Counted from the stretch's first letter, positions 23,812 through 35,503 are shown. The stretch: DNA of 64,000 bases from Raphanus sativus (GCF_000801105.2 NC_079514.1:23972293-24036292); one strand, 5' to 3'. The notes: generated by a model from the letters alone, not told the origin. Program-made: numbers and translations.

Positions 23812-24080
23812 TAAAGTCGATAGAACTCTGTTTCTCTTCTCTGTATATTGCTCTGTTTTAATAAAACGTTTGCCTTTGTTTTATTAATCTTTCTTAAACT
23901 TTCTTTTCTCTTATAAGATTACAACTTAGCTTTGATCTCTATATATAGTTGATAGGATCCTTATCTTAACCTATTACAACTTGAACTAGGAGACTTATCT
24001 TTAATCCTAATCCTATTAGTATTTGTATCCAACTTCACTTTAGGATAACTTGTTGTCTAAGCAATGAAGCTTATCCAACA
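23812..24080 (-). repeat. copia 5' LTR (right copy)
   Basis: 269 bp, TG...TA on the minus strand. It acts as promoter for the element. It is almost identical to the left LTR and is followed by the target duplicate AGGTT. Confidence 0.95.
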
Positions 24081-24085
24081 AGGTT

Positions 24086-25102
24086 AAGGCAAACTGGAGA
24101 AGTTAGGGACTGCATCTGGGTTTTTTGGCATCTTATGATTTGGATGATATCGGCAACTTGGAGATAAGACGCATCACAATTTTGTGAATCAGGGGTGACT
24201 AGGAGAACTATAAATTTACATTCAAGAAGATAAAAAGAAGGTTTCCAAGATTTGGGAAGAGAATCTCCCTTGAATAATGGTCTTTGGTTGAAATCACATG
24301 GTTTCATGAAGATTACAAGACGGCTCTGAAGGAGAGGAAGTAAATCAATGGGGATTTGAGATCTATATATGCGGGTCCAGAAAGATTCGTTGATCTTTGG
24401 GTGTGAAGGAGATATTCACACAATCATTCACAAATCTCTCATCATGTCATTGAGGTACGTTGGCTCAATTTTTTTCTTAGAAGTCTTCAGAAATCAGTGT
24501 GCTATCGAAGATGTTGGGAATATTTTGGTGATTGTAGTCCGCATAAATAAAGGAATTGGTTTCTTATGTAATCTCGGTTTATATTTTCAAAATAAAGGGA
24601 ACCTGGATTCCAATTAGTTTTCGAGATCTCATACTCTGTTTTTTGGGGTTTATGGAGGGGAATACAGCTCCTAATGGATCTTCTTCTTCTTGGCTATGAT
24701 GTTTAGTTAGCCAATTAAATTTATTACTATGGTACCTGATGATTCACGGGGAATTGGCAATTACATACAGGGTTTTATGGATATAAAGGTCTTTCTGTTA
24801 CTATGGTACGTGCTGATTCACAGAACAAGAAGAATAACTATTTTGCTGTTGAATTATCTGCTCATTACTAACTTTGACTGTTCTATACATGTATATTCAG
24901 GTTTCTAAATTGGTTCATCATGAGTGCACTCTCTCAATCCCTATGGTTGTCACTTAGAAGGTGTTGCTGGTACTCCGGCTTGGTAGTCAAAAAGGTTGGA
25001 GGTTTATACTTTCAAGAAACTAGAGATTTAAGAACATTTAAAACGGTTTTATGATGGAAAGAAAATGGTTTATGGTCCATACAATATCTCTTATTTCCTC
25101 TA
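24086..25102. other. continuation of the Helitron interrupted by copia
   Basis: Resumes the sequence broken at 19365. A plus-strand stretch at about 24090-24620 reads as broken coding sequence in several frames (for example MRVQKDSLIFGCEGDIHTII) but no family is identified. It may be a captured gene fragment. Confidence 0.35.
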
Positions 25103-25760
25103 CAGGGGCGGACCCAGAAAATAATTTACAATGGGGCACCTTATATATATATGTACATTAAATTTGATTTTAAATTTTATTTTTCAATTTTTAATTATAT
25201 TAGTTATTAAAAATGATTCTTATTTAGAAAAAGTTTGTGTCAACTTAGAAAGAAATAAAATTTTAAGAATTTGAGTTAACTATCTTAAAATATATTCACG
25301 TAATATTTCTCACCAATCTCTTAAACCTTATTATATTTACATAAAAGGTTTTGATTGTTTTAGTTCTCACAGTACCATAAAAAAGAAATGATATTTTTAT
25401 TTTCTAGGAAGAAAATAAAACCAATTATAAAAAATAAATGTTAGCTAGCAAAAAAGATAAGATGAAAAGTTATTTTATAAAAAAAAAGGTAAATAAAGTA
25501 TTAAAGAGTGTTTAAAAAAAATTGAAAAATGGTGACAAAAATTTTGAAAGAACAAGAAAAAAAAAAACAGATATGGAGATTCGATCGTGGGTTGAGTGGG
25601 GCACACTGTGTGTGTATTAACCAAAAGAGCTACGAACTACATTGGATAATATACGTCCACAAAATGTTTAGATTATTTAGTCTGTGGCACGTGCCACACC
25701 TCACCAAACTGTGGGTCTGTGGCACGTGCCACACCTCACCAAACTGTGGGTCCGCCCCTG
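25103..25760. mobile_element. non-autonomous hAT element
   Basis: Terminal inverted repeats CAGGGGCGGACCC (25103) and GGGTCCGCCCCTG (ending 25760) are perfect over 13 bp. The 8-bp target duplication TTCCTCTA is exact (25095-25102 and 25761-25768). These are hAT hallmarks. At 658 bp with no transposase, it relies on one in trans. The right subterminal region has a 35-bp tandem repeat. Confidence 0.95.
25681..25750. repeat. 35-bp tandem repeat with a 16-bp perfect palindrome
   Basis: Two identical 35-bp units (25681-25715 and 25716-25750). Each holds TGTGGCACGTGCCACA, a 16-bp perfect palindrome with a CACGTG G-box core. They lie immediately inside the right hAT terminus. Confidence 0.95.
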
Positions 25761-25768
25761 TTCCTCTA

Positions 25769-26440
25769 TAAGGATGGACACATACTGGTGTACTTTTTGT
25801 GTAAATTGCACAGGCTGGTTGTGGAGATATTATACTTTTCACGATAGTAATGCTGTATGTTAATAAAGGGTCTGAAAAATGCAGATTGGGAAGATATTGC
25901 ATGGTTTTAGTAGAACAACACTGGCACGATTCAACAATAACACATCCATAGTAGAAGCATAAAGACATGAATTTAGTAACTTTATATGTTATCTCATATA
26001 TACAAAACCATAGCTTTTTTTGTTTTAGTTGATATTAGCAGCTTAAAAAAATATCTCTTTGAATTATATAGTCAATTTACAAGCTAATTAGAGAATCATC
26101 CCGGAAATATTCTATGCCTTTTTAGACTAAAAATTTAAAGTTTCTTATCTTCATTTTGCAACTTCAGATTTTTTTTAATCAAATTAACTCAACGATTTAA
26201 GTTTGAAATATATTATAATTATTTTTTAATTCGATATTTTCCTAATTAAAATTGCGTGAAATCTCAAGGCATATAGTTGAACGCAATGTCCATCAGTTAA
26301 TATATTACAAATTAGTTTCTATGTGAAGAAGCCTTAATACTACCTAATGAAACCCTAATACCTATTTTTATTTTGTTTACTTTAAATAATTAACAGATAG
26401 TATTTTTACAACTAATTAGATCCTAAATCTGAAATCTTAA
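25769..26440. other. AT-rich intergenic
   Basis: Probably the distal Helitron body at first, then ordinary AT-rich DNA. No gene and no Helitron 3' hairpin were found. Confidence 0.4.
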
Positions 26441-26446
26441 TCAAAG

Positions 26447-26895
26447 TCTGTGGGTCTCGCCCCGTTTGACCCGCCGTGGGGCGGATGCGGGTCGGTCGAT
26501 TTAAAAATTTTGAATTGCGGGTGAAGGTTTGGGTTGAGATTTAAGCGAAATGGGTGCGGGTCAGCCGAATATGAGTCGCAGGTACTCACCAACCCGCAAA
26601 TTAAAAAAAAAGATTTTTGTTAATAATTATTTTCGTAAAAAAAATTGATCTTATTATGAATATTTATATAATTTAATTATAAATGCATTATTTTAATATT
26701 ATTTTTAAAAAGTAATTAATATATAACTAAAATAATTATTTAATAATATTGTTATTATTACCCGTGGCTTGGCGGAGCGAATGCGGCTATAAGATTTTTG
26801 GTTTGTGGATTATGCGGATCGAATTTTTAAATCAGAAAAATGATTCGACCAGTAGGTTCACGGAGCGGATCGGGGCGGGTTGATCCGCGAACCCA
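26447..26895. mobile_element. probable MITE with GC-rich ends
   Basis: The GC-rich ends, tgggtctcgccccgtttgac (left) and the reverse complement of the right end tgggttcgcggatcaacccg, are partly similar and enclose an AT-rich middle. That composition is typical of a non-autonomous DNA transposon. Target duplication is not clear. Confidence 0.35.
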
Positions 26896-28313
26896 TCACC
26901 TTCTATTCTGGAAATTAAGGCTGGGTTAATGGGGATTTTTGACTTTTTACCGAATTTTATCAAATTTTCAATTAACGGAATTTTCATTAAATCTAAACGA
27001 AATTATATATGGGTCACTAAATTTACATGTTTGACCACGGACATGGATCGAGTAAGAAAATACAGTTTGAAAATAAGACCAATTTTTAGATTTTTTTCTA
27101 ATAAAAATTTTAAATCTACACAAATTTTATCAGAAAGATCAACTATTTTTAAAACAAACTATTTTTGAAACTAAAATAGTAAAAAAATTTCATGAAATAA
27201 TAAAAATAAAAAAATTATACCCTCAAAATCTGAGGCATTCACAGGCGGCTATCTGTGACCTCGGTCGAGTTGGTATCTAAATGAGCAAATCTCCAAAGGT
27301 TTGTCTTTGATTGAGAGTATATCAATTCAAATACTAATTTGTTGAATTTATATTTTTTCTCTTGCAACGATTGATTATGTATAAATTATTTGACTTGTTT
27401 TTATAAAATATAATTATAATTACGTATAAAATTGTATATATTTATAATTTAGATAAAGTGATATTTATCCGGACAAAATAATATATACATGTTATAAATA
27501 TTATTTAGTAATATAAAGTTTGTATAAAAATCATATATTAGATTCTCAGATTATTAATATTTAACTAATTACGTTAATATAAAAAAGTTTTACAGTAAAA
27601 TATTTTTTATTTGTTAAGATATGTTAAATATGATTTTCGGTTCGGTCTGTACAATATAGTTTTTTATAACATATGGGCTCTAGCCCATTATATTAACCTT
27701 AATATGTTTGTCTTTTCAGGTTAATTGTGGACAAAAAGAATCCCAAAAATATATCCTCTCTCTCTACTGTAGTTTTCTCTAAACTGAAGAAGAAGGCTGT
27801 GTAATACAAAGAATCAATAGGAAGATAAGTGTTCTTCTTAATACCATCGTACTTAATAACAATTTTATTGTTTCCTTCGGTCAAAATCAGTAATAAATAA
27901 ACTATTGCAACACCAGGAATCTAAAGTTTATTTATTTATTTTACAGATTAGTTATATACGTAAGGAAAATCAAATAAGGATAGTTTGATTACTACTCAAA
28001 TAGGTATTAGTACAGAGTTATGAACAGAATAAATTATTAATTGCTCAAAAAAAGAATAGAATAACTTATTAATAATTCGTTAGAAATGAAACTTATTCTG
28101 GATGAATAGGGAAATGGGACTTCTTGCTGATTGACGATTGCTTCACTGATTATTATATAGCATCTGCTTTTTTTTATGAACTATTGAATGCAATCTGAAA
28201 ATGTTTATTCCATAATGAACTTTTTCTTAAGTTCAAATTGTTTGAGCGTAATCACACAAGCATATAGTGTGAAATAAAACGCATGTCTGTGAAATAAAAA
28301 CAAACGTAGTATC
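26896..28313. other. AT-rich intergenic
   Basis: No gene recognised. Short open frames at 26929-27168 (plus) and 27699-27884 (minus) have compositions expected by chance. Confidence 0.45.
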
Positions 28314-28323
28314 AAATAAAAAA

Positions 28324-30069
28324 GGGAAAATTGCCAATAGAGAACAAAAAAACAAAGGTGTTGTCCCTTTGGTATAAATCATTTTTTGTCCAATTTTTCT
28401 CCTTTTTATCCTTTGTATTTCTGAAAACTAATGAAATAAATACTTTTGTGAATCAAAAAAATATTAAAAATAGAAACAATTAATAAAACACCTATATACA
28501 CATGTTGGTATTTTTTTTTTCAAAAAGTTGATAAATAAGAATTTGAAAATAAATTCTACTAAAGGTAGAATGTGCTTTCTGCGGAAAATGGTATAGTAGA
28601 AAGCGATTTCTAAAATAAACACGTTCATCTACTATTTTTAGAACGTATATTCTACTATTTACTAATTTTCTAAAAAGTGGAATGCGCATTCTACTAATCC
28701 TAAAGCTATCTACTTTTCGTCCGGAAGCATCTTCTACTTTTATTAAGTATTCTAAATTTCGCGGAATGTGTTTTTTTAAAATGTACTCTTCCGTCTACTA
28801 AAAGTAGAAAACGTGTTCTGAATTTTTGTCAATGTTCTAAACTTTTAGAAGGTGCCTTCTACAGATAAGATTACCTGATTTTTGCGAAAATTAATGAAAA
28901 TTTCAGTTAAGGAAATATTCTAAAAATCTCCTAAAAATATTCTAACTTCCTAAAACATGTTATTTTAGATTTTGATTGTTAAAAGTTTTTTTAAAAATGA
29001 TTATCCCTTGTCTTATTTTCATTAATCTATGGTTTTTTCATAGTTTTTCTTTTGATTTTTTTTTTCACAAACTCTTGTTCTCCATGATACATATCTATAC
29101 AACATGTGGTGTTTTGAAATTAGGTGCAATTTTTTTGTAAAATTTTATTTTTATTTTTATTTTTATAAAATTTACAAATTTTATTTTTATTATAAGTTTT
29201 ATTAAAAACATTTTTAAAATTTATATTTTAATTAAAAAGTTTTATAAAATTAAAATGGTTACAAACGTTTTAAACTTTTTATAAAAATAAAACTTTGTAA
29301 AATGTTTTTTTATAAAGTTAGTTTAAAGTTTTTATTAATTTTTTTTGTAAAGTTTTAGTTTTATTTTTATAAATTTTAAAATTTTTTATTTAATTACGAT
29401 TTTATTAAAAACGTTTTAAACTTTTTATAAAAATAAAACTTTGTAAAATGTTTTTAATAAGTTTATTTAACGTTTTTATTAAATAAAATTTTAAAAGTTT
29501 TATTTTATTTTCCCTTTTCAAAACGTTTTTAATTAATTTTTAAAAAATTCTTTTAGTTTAATGTGTTTAATAAAAACTTTAAACAAAATATATAAAATTT
29601 GTAAATTATATAAAAATAAAATAAAATTTTACAAAAAAATTTAATAAAAAGTTTAAACAAACTTTACAAAAATACTTTAATTTTTTTATTTTTGTTAAAA
29701 ATTTTGATAAAATTAAAAAGTTTATAAACATTTTAAACTTTTTATAAAAAATAAAACTTTGTTAACTGTTTTTTATTAGGTTGATTTAACGTTTTTTATT
29801 TAAAAAAATTTGTAAATTATTTTTTTTATTTTTATTAAGTTTTACAAAGTTTATTTTTATTAAAAAATTATTTTTTTTTTTTTTATTTTCACTTTTTAAA
29901 CGTTTTAATTATTGTTTTTAAAATTCTATTAGTTTAATATGTTTAATTAGATTAATCAAGTGTTAGTTTTGGGATTATGAAAGAAATTATACTAAAAGGA
30001 CAACTAAATGATGGTTTTATACTATAGGGACAATCATGCTGAATTTTTGTTCCGTTTTGGCAATTTTCC
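28324..30069. mobile_element. non-autonomous Mutator-like element (MULE)
   Basis: About 55-bp imperfect terminal inverted repeats are present. The left end GGGAAAATTGCCAATAGAGA matches the reverse complement of the right end GGAAAATTGCCAAAACGGAA, and both continue to a shared ttgtccct.tagtataaa block. The target duplication is aaataaaaaa (28314-28323 and 30070-30079), 9-10 bp as for MULEs. The interior has no transposase. About 28553-28865 is dense in TTCTAC/GTAGAA words, and 29130-29950 is low-complexity AT sequence with recurring ttttataaaaataaaactttgt blocks. Confidence 0.85.
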
Positions 30070-30084
30070 AAATAAAAAACAATC

Positions 30085-30354
30085 TCAGAGATTTTTGAAA
30101 AATCTCTATATTAAACATATAATATAGACGGCAGGTAGTGCATAGAGCTTACATTTTCGTCTGTTAGAACTTAGAACCATTTCAAGAGAAAAACAAAACC
30201 GGGGAATGCATGACTTCCATGTATGAAGTACTTTCACCACTCTCCATGCAGATTTGAAAGGCTGAACATCACTTAGATTGCTGATTTTGATTACGGGCCC
30301 TTTTTTGAGGTGAACTTCTGTTTTAACATATTTACAAGATTCTGCCACTGACAT
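30085..30354 (-). pseudogene. RPA70-like (DUF223) N-terminal fragment fused to Helitron end sequence
   Basis: The minus frame contains LSDVQPFKSAWRV, VKVLHTWKSCIP and FSLEMVLS. This is the diagnostic start of Brassicaceae RPA70-like proteins (LSxLxPFKxxWRVxVKxLHxWKxY...EMVLxDExG). It decays before the OB-fold is complete. The upstream codons of this frame (about 30296-30354) are antisense to Helitron 5'-proximal sequence shared with 19012-19095, so the open frame is a chance fusion. A remnant, not a gene. Confidence 0.6.
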
Positions 30355-30359
30355 ATTTT

Positions 30360-31353
30360 TAAGCTATGATTTTAATTAAATGTTTTTTCCAGAAATAAAT
30401 AATATTGTGAATCAGTTAAGATAAGGAATATTCCAAGTATTTACAGTACTCCGATTACACACGAAATAGCAAAGAAGTGAGAATCTCGATCAATCGATCT
30501 CGATTCTCAACTCACGATCTCTCACTATGAGAATCGCCTCAAGTCTAAGACTCTCTCTGCTACTTTCTGATCACAACGGATAAAAACATACAAATGAATA
30601 ACATAAAGAATATAAAGCCTAACAACCATAACTGCCAAAGACTCTAGATGACTCCAAGTCTTTGCTTCTTCATTTAACTTCTTCCTCAAGTATCAGAAGT
30701 CTCTCCCACTTCCATGATTCTTTTCCCTTGCTTCTTCTTCGAATAATACACCTGTAAGGGTGTATCAATCCCTTTCCTAATCAACATATTCAAATATTCA
30801 ATGTGATCGCATTAGTCAAGATGGAGAAATGACCGCAATGGAGAACTGGAATGCATGAGATACATACCAGAAGAGGAGGAAGAGCAAGCAAACTAATCCC
30901 ACATTGATGGGACTGAATCAAAACCTTGAACCCGAGGAGAAACATGGCGACCAACTGCAAGCATCATTCATACACAACATATGACATCAGATTCAATTTA
31001 ATATTTGAGAATATATTTTCATTAGTTAGTCCAGTTGATCGTTTTTAGTTCTTACCATTCGTAGGTCCTCGAGATCCACTGCCTTTGAAAACGGAGCAGA
31101 CAGACAACATTGAACTGGCCAAATCTTCCAAGGCGAAGAGCGTCAGACTCGGAGGAAAACATTTTTGAGAATCTTTCTATGCTTAAGAAAATGATAAACT
31201 GAAAGAGGTGATGAACATCCATCGCACTCTCAACCTAATCATATTTACAGATTTGAGATGAAGGAAACTGATAAGTCGACATGGAATCTGGATCAAATGG
31301 GATAAAAGATTGTGGCAGAATTAAACAAAAAACATTGAATAACAGAGAAGGTG
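30360..31353. other. repeat-like region, possible LTR remnant and gene fragments
   Basis: 30420-30770 has LTR-like composition and on the minus strand would start TGATACACCCTTAC, but no target duplication was found. On the minus strand 31163-31056 is open (starting MFSSESDALRLGRFGQF) and ends at a good donor. 30954-30868 is bounded by canonical splice sites, but the spliced frame soon stops. No family is recognised. Confidence 0.3.
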
Positions 31354-31670
31354 AAAAGATAATTATTTTTAATGTAAAAAACCCCCAATTAAGTTTATTT
31401 CGGGTGAAAGCCCCTCAATTAATAATTCAATGAATAAGCCCTTCAAGTTACTTTCCTTAACGATTCGACCCCTCCGTCTACAATAATGTTAAAAACAGTG
31501 AATTGTCGTTAAGTGCAAAACGCAGCGGTTTTATGAAGAAAAAAAACGTCACAGCTTTCTTGTTCTCCTTCTCGTTCCAAAATCCCCAGATCGTAAATAT
31601 TAGAGTTCTTGGTAGTTAGTTCTCTCCAATATTTCTCCATTATTTTTCTTCTTCGTTCAGGTAAGATGCT

Positions 31671-31788
31671 ATGTCGGTTCTTATGTTCGATTGTGGCAAT
31701 TATGTTTTAACACAGGACGTGTCAATGTTGATCAGCGACAATATGTTAACATCAGAAACAAAGGAGAATCCGGGAAGAAAGTTCTATC
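31671..31788 (+). pseudogene. GRF-type zinc finger fragment inside the MULE
   Basis: The plus frame from the ATG at 31671 reads MSVLMFDCGNYVLTQDV and then TSETKENPGRKFYLL. The last part matches the core of GRF zinc fingers (TSxTxxNPGRxFYxC). GRF domains bind nucleic acid in TOP3 and APE2 and recur in plant MULE-associated ORFs. It breaks off at 31789 where an LTR-like sequence starts. Its orientation is opposite to the transposase. Confidence 0.5.
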
Positions 31789-32200
31789 TGTTAGAAAAAA
31801 AATGTTTCTTTTTGAACAAGACACACAAAGGTTTTTGTGAAATATAAAGACTGCAGATTACGTTTGTAATCGATGCTCTGTTTCTAGAATGATAAAACAG
31901 AGTAATACTGAAACTTATTATTTTATTAAGACAACACACACTTTATATAGGTTCAACAATACTTGACTAAACATAGTTTTAGAAGTGTTGTGGTTTCTTT
32001 TGGTCTTATTGTTGTTGTTCGTTGTCATTTATAAGTTATTATCAGAAATACACACAAACTTGGAAATTTAACATACACATGAAGCTTATAACAAGTGAAG
32101 AGAAGAGTAACACCAGAAGTTGTGTTTTTGAGCAACAACCAGAAGTTTTTTTTGGAGCAACAACCAGAAGTAATTTAAAACACCAAAATATGGTTTTAAG
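31789..32200 (-). repeat. possible solo LTR inside the MULE
   Basis: On the minus strand the sequence ends ...TCTAACA at 31789 and carries CTATATAAAG near 31941-31950, as a retrotransposon promoter LTR would. The other boundary and a target duplication were not located. A repeated gagcaacaaccagaagt occurs near 32130 and 32153. Confidence 0.3.
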
Positions 32201-32287
32201 ACCTTAAGCCGTGAAAAATGAAAACCAAAACATTGTATCCTTAAGCTGAGATAATCCTAAATAACAACATCAAAATAAGGTAATTCA

Positions 32288-34940
32288 TCAAGACTCTTCA
32301 GTTGGGCTTACTTCAGAAGATGGCGTAGAGGTCTTCGGTATCTTGGATGGTCTTCCTTTTGGCATGTGAGGGGGCTTAGACGCCGAGGGTAATTTACATT
32401 TTCGCTTGTTGTGTCCAGTTTGACGACAGTAACTACATGTCTACAAAAAAGAATGAATCAAGCAATAAAAAAAGAAAAGACTTAGGGCATATTGAAATTA
32501 CCATTATAACATTGGCATGAAAGGAAGGAAATTCTGGAGCTGGTTTTGGTGGGTTAGGCGGATTGACTGGTGCTTCCTTGCACGTTCTTTTATTATGTCC
32601 GGGAACTCCACAATTTAGAACATTTCTGTAAAAAAATGATGTTCAACAATCATAGAACACGCCACACTGAAGCAAAGATATATATATATCAACAAAAACA
32701 AGAAGACAAACTTACCACAACAATCTTTTCTGTTGGCTCAAGAATTTCATTTTGAATTTGACTTGCTTCACAACGGTCTTTTTCACTCGGATCACGGATT
32801 CTGTCATTCTTTTTTGGTCTGCCCGGCATGATTCTATCGGGAGGAGGCATGACAACTACATCAGAATGTGTATCCCATAACTCCATGCCATTGACAGGAA
32901 AAATAAGTGAGCTATAACAGAGCTTCCACTTCTCAATAGAATACCAATCCGACACCACAGTCTCTGGCAACTTTGTGTCTTTGAATTCAGCGTACATTGC
33001 TGACATTATGTGGCAGCAAGGAATACCACTTACGTCATAGGCTCGACAAGTGCAGGAAACACTGTTTCTTACTCGCACAACATACTTGTTTCTTCCATGA
33101 TCAACCTCGTAGATGCCTCTACCATTTGAATATGGATGACACCACTTCAGGCTCCTCTTGCGCTTCTCTATGATAGCTAACGCTTTTGGTGTGATTAAGC
33201 CTTTAGCATTATGTATCTCCTTGATCTTCACATTGTTGCTTGACAAAATATGCCTCCTAATGTCTTCAAGCAATGCAATGATTGGTTTTCGACGAGCTTC
33301 TTTCAAGATACCATTGTAAGACTCGCTAATATTATTTTCAACAGCTGGAGACTTTGTAACGTCACTGAAAAACGCCCTACAAAACAACAATAACAAGATG
33401 CATTATTACACAAAAGAAACAAAACCAGCTAAAATATCCATATATTATTAAGAGAAAACACATACCTAGACCAGTTTGAATTCACGCTCTTTTTCACTTC
33501 CTCATAAGCATCAATTTTAACGGTTTTCATCTTCTCTAGATTTCTCTCAAATACATGCTTATTGTAAGCTCTTGCACACTTCCAAAATATCTTATGTAGA
33601 GGATCATCTGAGCCGTGCCTTTTCTTCAAGTTGGCATAGATATGCCTCGCACACATTCTATGCTCCGCATAAGGAAGCACGTTTTTGATGGCATAAATCA
33701 AACCTTTTTGCTGGTCTGAAGATAATGCCAAACCATTACCAAGTTCTAAACCTAAGTCTTCTCGCAATAACTCCATGAACCACTCCCAATACACCTTGTT
33801 TTCGACAGGAACAAGAGCCCAAGCAATAATGAACATTTGGTCATTCGGATCCCTTCCTACTGCAGTCAGTAATTGGCCTTTCATTCGCCCTTTTAAGAAT
33901 GTCCCATCCAAGTGAATGATACGCCGACAAGCACTCTTCCAACCAATTTTTTGAGACTCGAAACAGGTATAAAACTTCTCAAAAACTCTCTCTTTTGTAC
34001 CTAATATTACTGTCGAGCCAGGATTTGTCTTCTTGAGTTCTTCGACATAGTCATATATCCTTGTAAACTGCTCAGCATACTCATCACTGATAATGTGCAA
34101 CATCATCTGCCTTGCACTCTGACATTTTGTCTTAGGAACACGAAGACCGTTAAGAGCCAGCCGCTGCATTATTTGGTCAGCTTTGAGGTTCGGGTTTGTC
34201 CTAAACTCGTTTAGAAAATCAGCAGCTATCTTTGCAGCAGTGTAGAGAGTAACATTTCCGGTAGGGTAGCAAGAATGAGTACCTCTGTACGATCTAACAA
34301 CCATATTAGGTGACCTACTATTGATCGATGCATATAGCCTCCACGAGCATCCGTCAGCTACACACTCTGCTGCTACTTTCTTCCTCTCTGATCTCTGAAA
34401 ACGAATATTAACCCTCTCTTTCACTGCATACTTTTCTATTGCCTCTCTACACTTAGCTTGTGAAATAAATTCTTGGCCAACTCTAAACTCAACTTTACCT
34501 TCATCATCATCTGAGTCTTCACTTTCAACATAATCATCCTTGTAAAAGTCAGTGCATTCATCATCACTCTTTGGTTCTTCTTCCTCTTCGTCTCCTCCAG
34601 TGAGAACATCATCGAGATAAGGATCATCAGCTCTTACAACAAAAAGATTGAGGCTTTCCAGTTCAGTTGTGGTGTTTACCATCTCCACCACATCTATATC
34701 ACAACAGACATCCTTCTTACTCTGATCTACTATTCCAGACTGGAAATAAGAGAATTTATTTATGTTCTCCGGAAAGCCGCCACTAGCGATCATACTTTCA
34801 AGCATTCTAAAAGTCGGTTTCTCAAAATCAATCCTACAACATCTTGTTTCACCACCATTATATGTTCCATCTGCTGCCCAGTATCCTCCGACGTGTAAAC
34901 GAATATGAATTTTTCTGTTTACAAAAAATTTCAAACCCAT
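32288..34940 (-). pseudogene. MuDR-type transposase (MULE domain, SWIM, zinc knuckles), one frameshift
   Basis: Four exons with canonical sites: 34940-33466, 33376-32716, 32625-32502, 32440-32288. Order: N-terminal MUDRxA-type region, acidic stretch (EEEEEPKSDDE), DNA-binding region, MULE DDE domain (LDGTFLKGRMKGQLLTAVGR, LSSDQQKGL, then CARHIYANLKK), SWIM zinc finger (CTCRAYDVSGIPCCH) and two CCHC knuckles. The first knuckle would read CSNCGVPGHNKRTC but has an extra A near 32611, making exon 3 124 nt instead of 123 and causing an early stop. The last exon gives CSYCRQTGHNKRKC and a normal stop. The frame is otherwise open over about 800 residues. The protein cuts and joins the TIRs. This is a nearly intact, recently active-looking gene. 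If the A is a sequence error the gene is complete. Confidence 0.9.
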
Positions 34941-35503
34941 CAAAACACATAATCAAACCAATTATAAATCACAAAAACTCATATAAATTCGAGATATAAG
35001 CAAGCCAAACTTGCCTGCTCATCTTCCAGGGACTCTTGAATCAACTCTTTCACTTTCACTTCTCGTTTTCAAACCCACATGAACTAAGCTTCTCGTTTTC
35101 AACTCTCGCACCAGATTCAAACTCACCCCCACTCCAACTCAGTCTCTCTCAAGTTCTCACAAGAACCAAAGGAATCTCAAAACCCTTATCTTTTGAAAAT
35201 TAGGGTTCACCATTCTAAGCTATGTCGACTTTGGGGATTTTTACGTAACTTGATTTTCAAGTTGAAAGGGTAAAACTACATGACATTTAATTAAACACTA
35301 TGTTGTTTTGTTTATCAACAAATCGTGTTGTTTTGCACTTTTTGAAATACGCTGCGTTTGATTATGACGGACAAATAACGGAGGGTTCAATACATTAAGG
35401 AAAAGTCACTTGAGGGTTTTATTCGTTGAATTATTAGTTGAGGGGTTTGTAACCGAAACAAAATTAATTGGGGGGGCTTTTACATTAAAAATCCAAAAGA
35501 TAA

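Larger units (their letters stand above)
19366..24080 (-). mobile_element. complete Ty1/copia LTR retrotransposon
   Basis: A 4715-bp element on the minus strand. It has two LTRs of 270 and 269 bp, a 5-bp target duplication AGGTT (19361-19365 and 24081-24085), a tRNA-Met-type primer site beside the right LTR and a purine tract beside the left LTR. The internal order (minus strand) gag, protease, integrase, RT, RNase H defines copia. The LTRs differ by two substitutions and one 1-bp indel, so the insertion is recent. The polyprotein frame nevertheless carries about seven disabling changes (see the coding entry). Confidence 0.95.
31363..35494 (-). mobile_element. coding Mutator-like element (MULE) with long TIRs
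   Basis: 4132 bp. Imperfect terminal inverted repeats of about 115 bp run 31363-31480 and 35372-35494. Each contains an atttttaatgtaaaa start, then aacccc/agcccc...caatta, aacccctcaa.taataattca and cctccg blocks. An exact 9-bp target duplication AAAAGATAA flanks the element (31354-31362 and 35495-35503). It carries a four-exon transposase on the minus strand and a GRF-like fragment on the plus strand. TIR, TSD and transposase together identify a MuDR-type element. Confidence 0.92.

Noticed and set aside
24369..24617. 82-residue plus ORF as a gene
   Set aside because: No recognised domain. It lies in an interrupted Helitron body and neighbouring frames are broken.
30420..30770. Solo LTR starting TGATACACCC on the minus strand
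   Set aside because: Composition fits, but neither a second boundary nor a target duplication could be shown.
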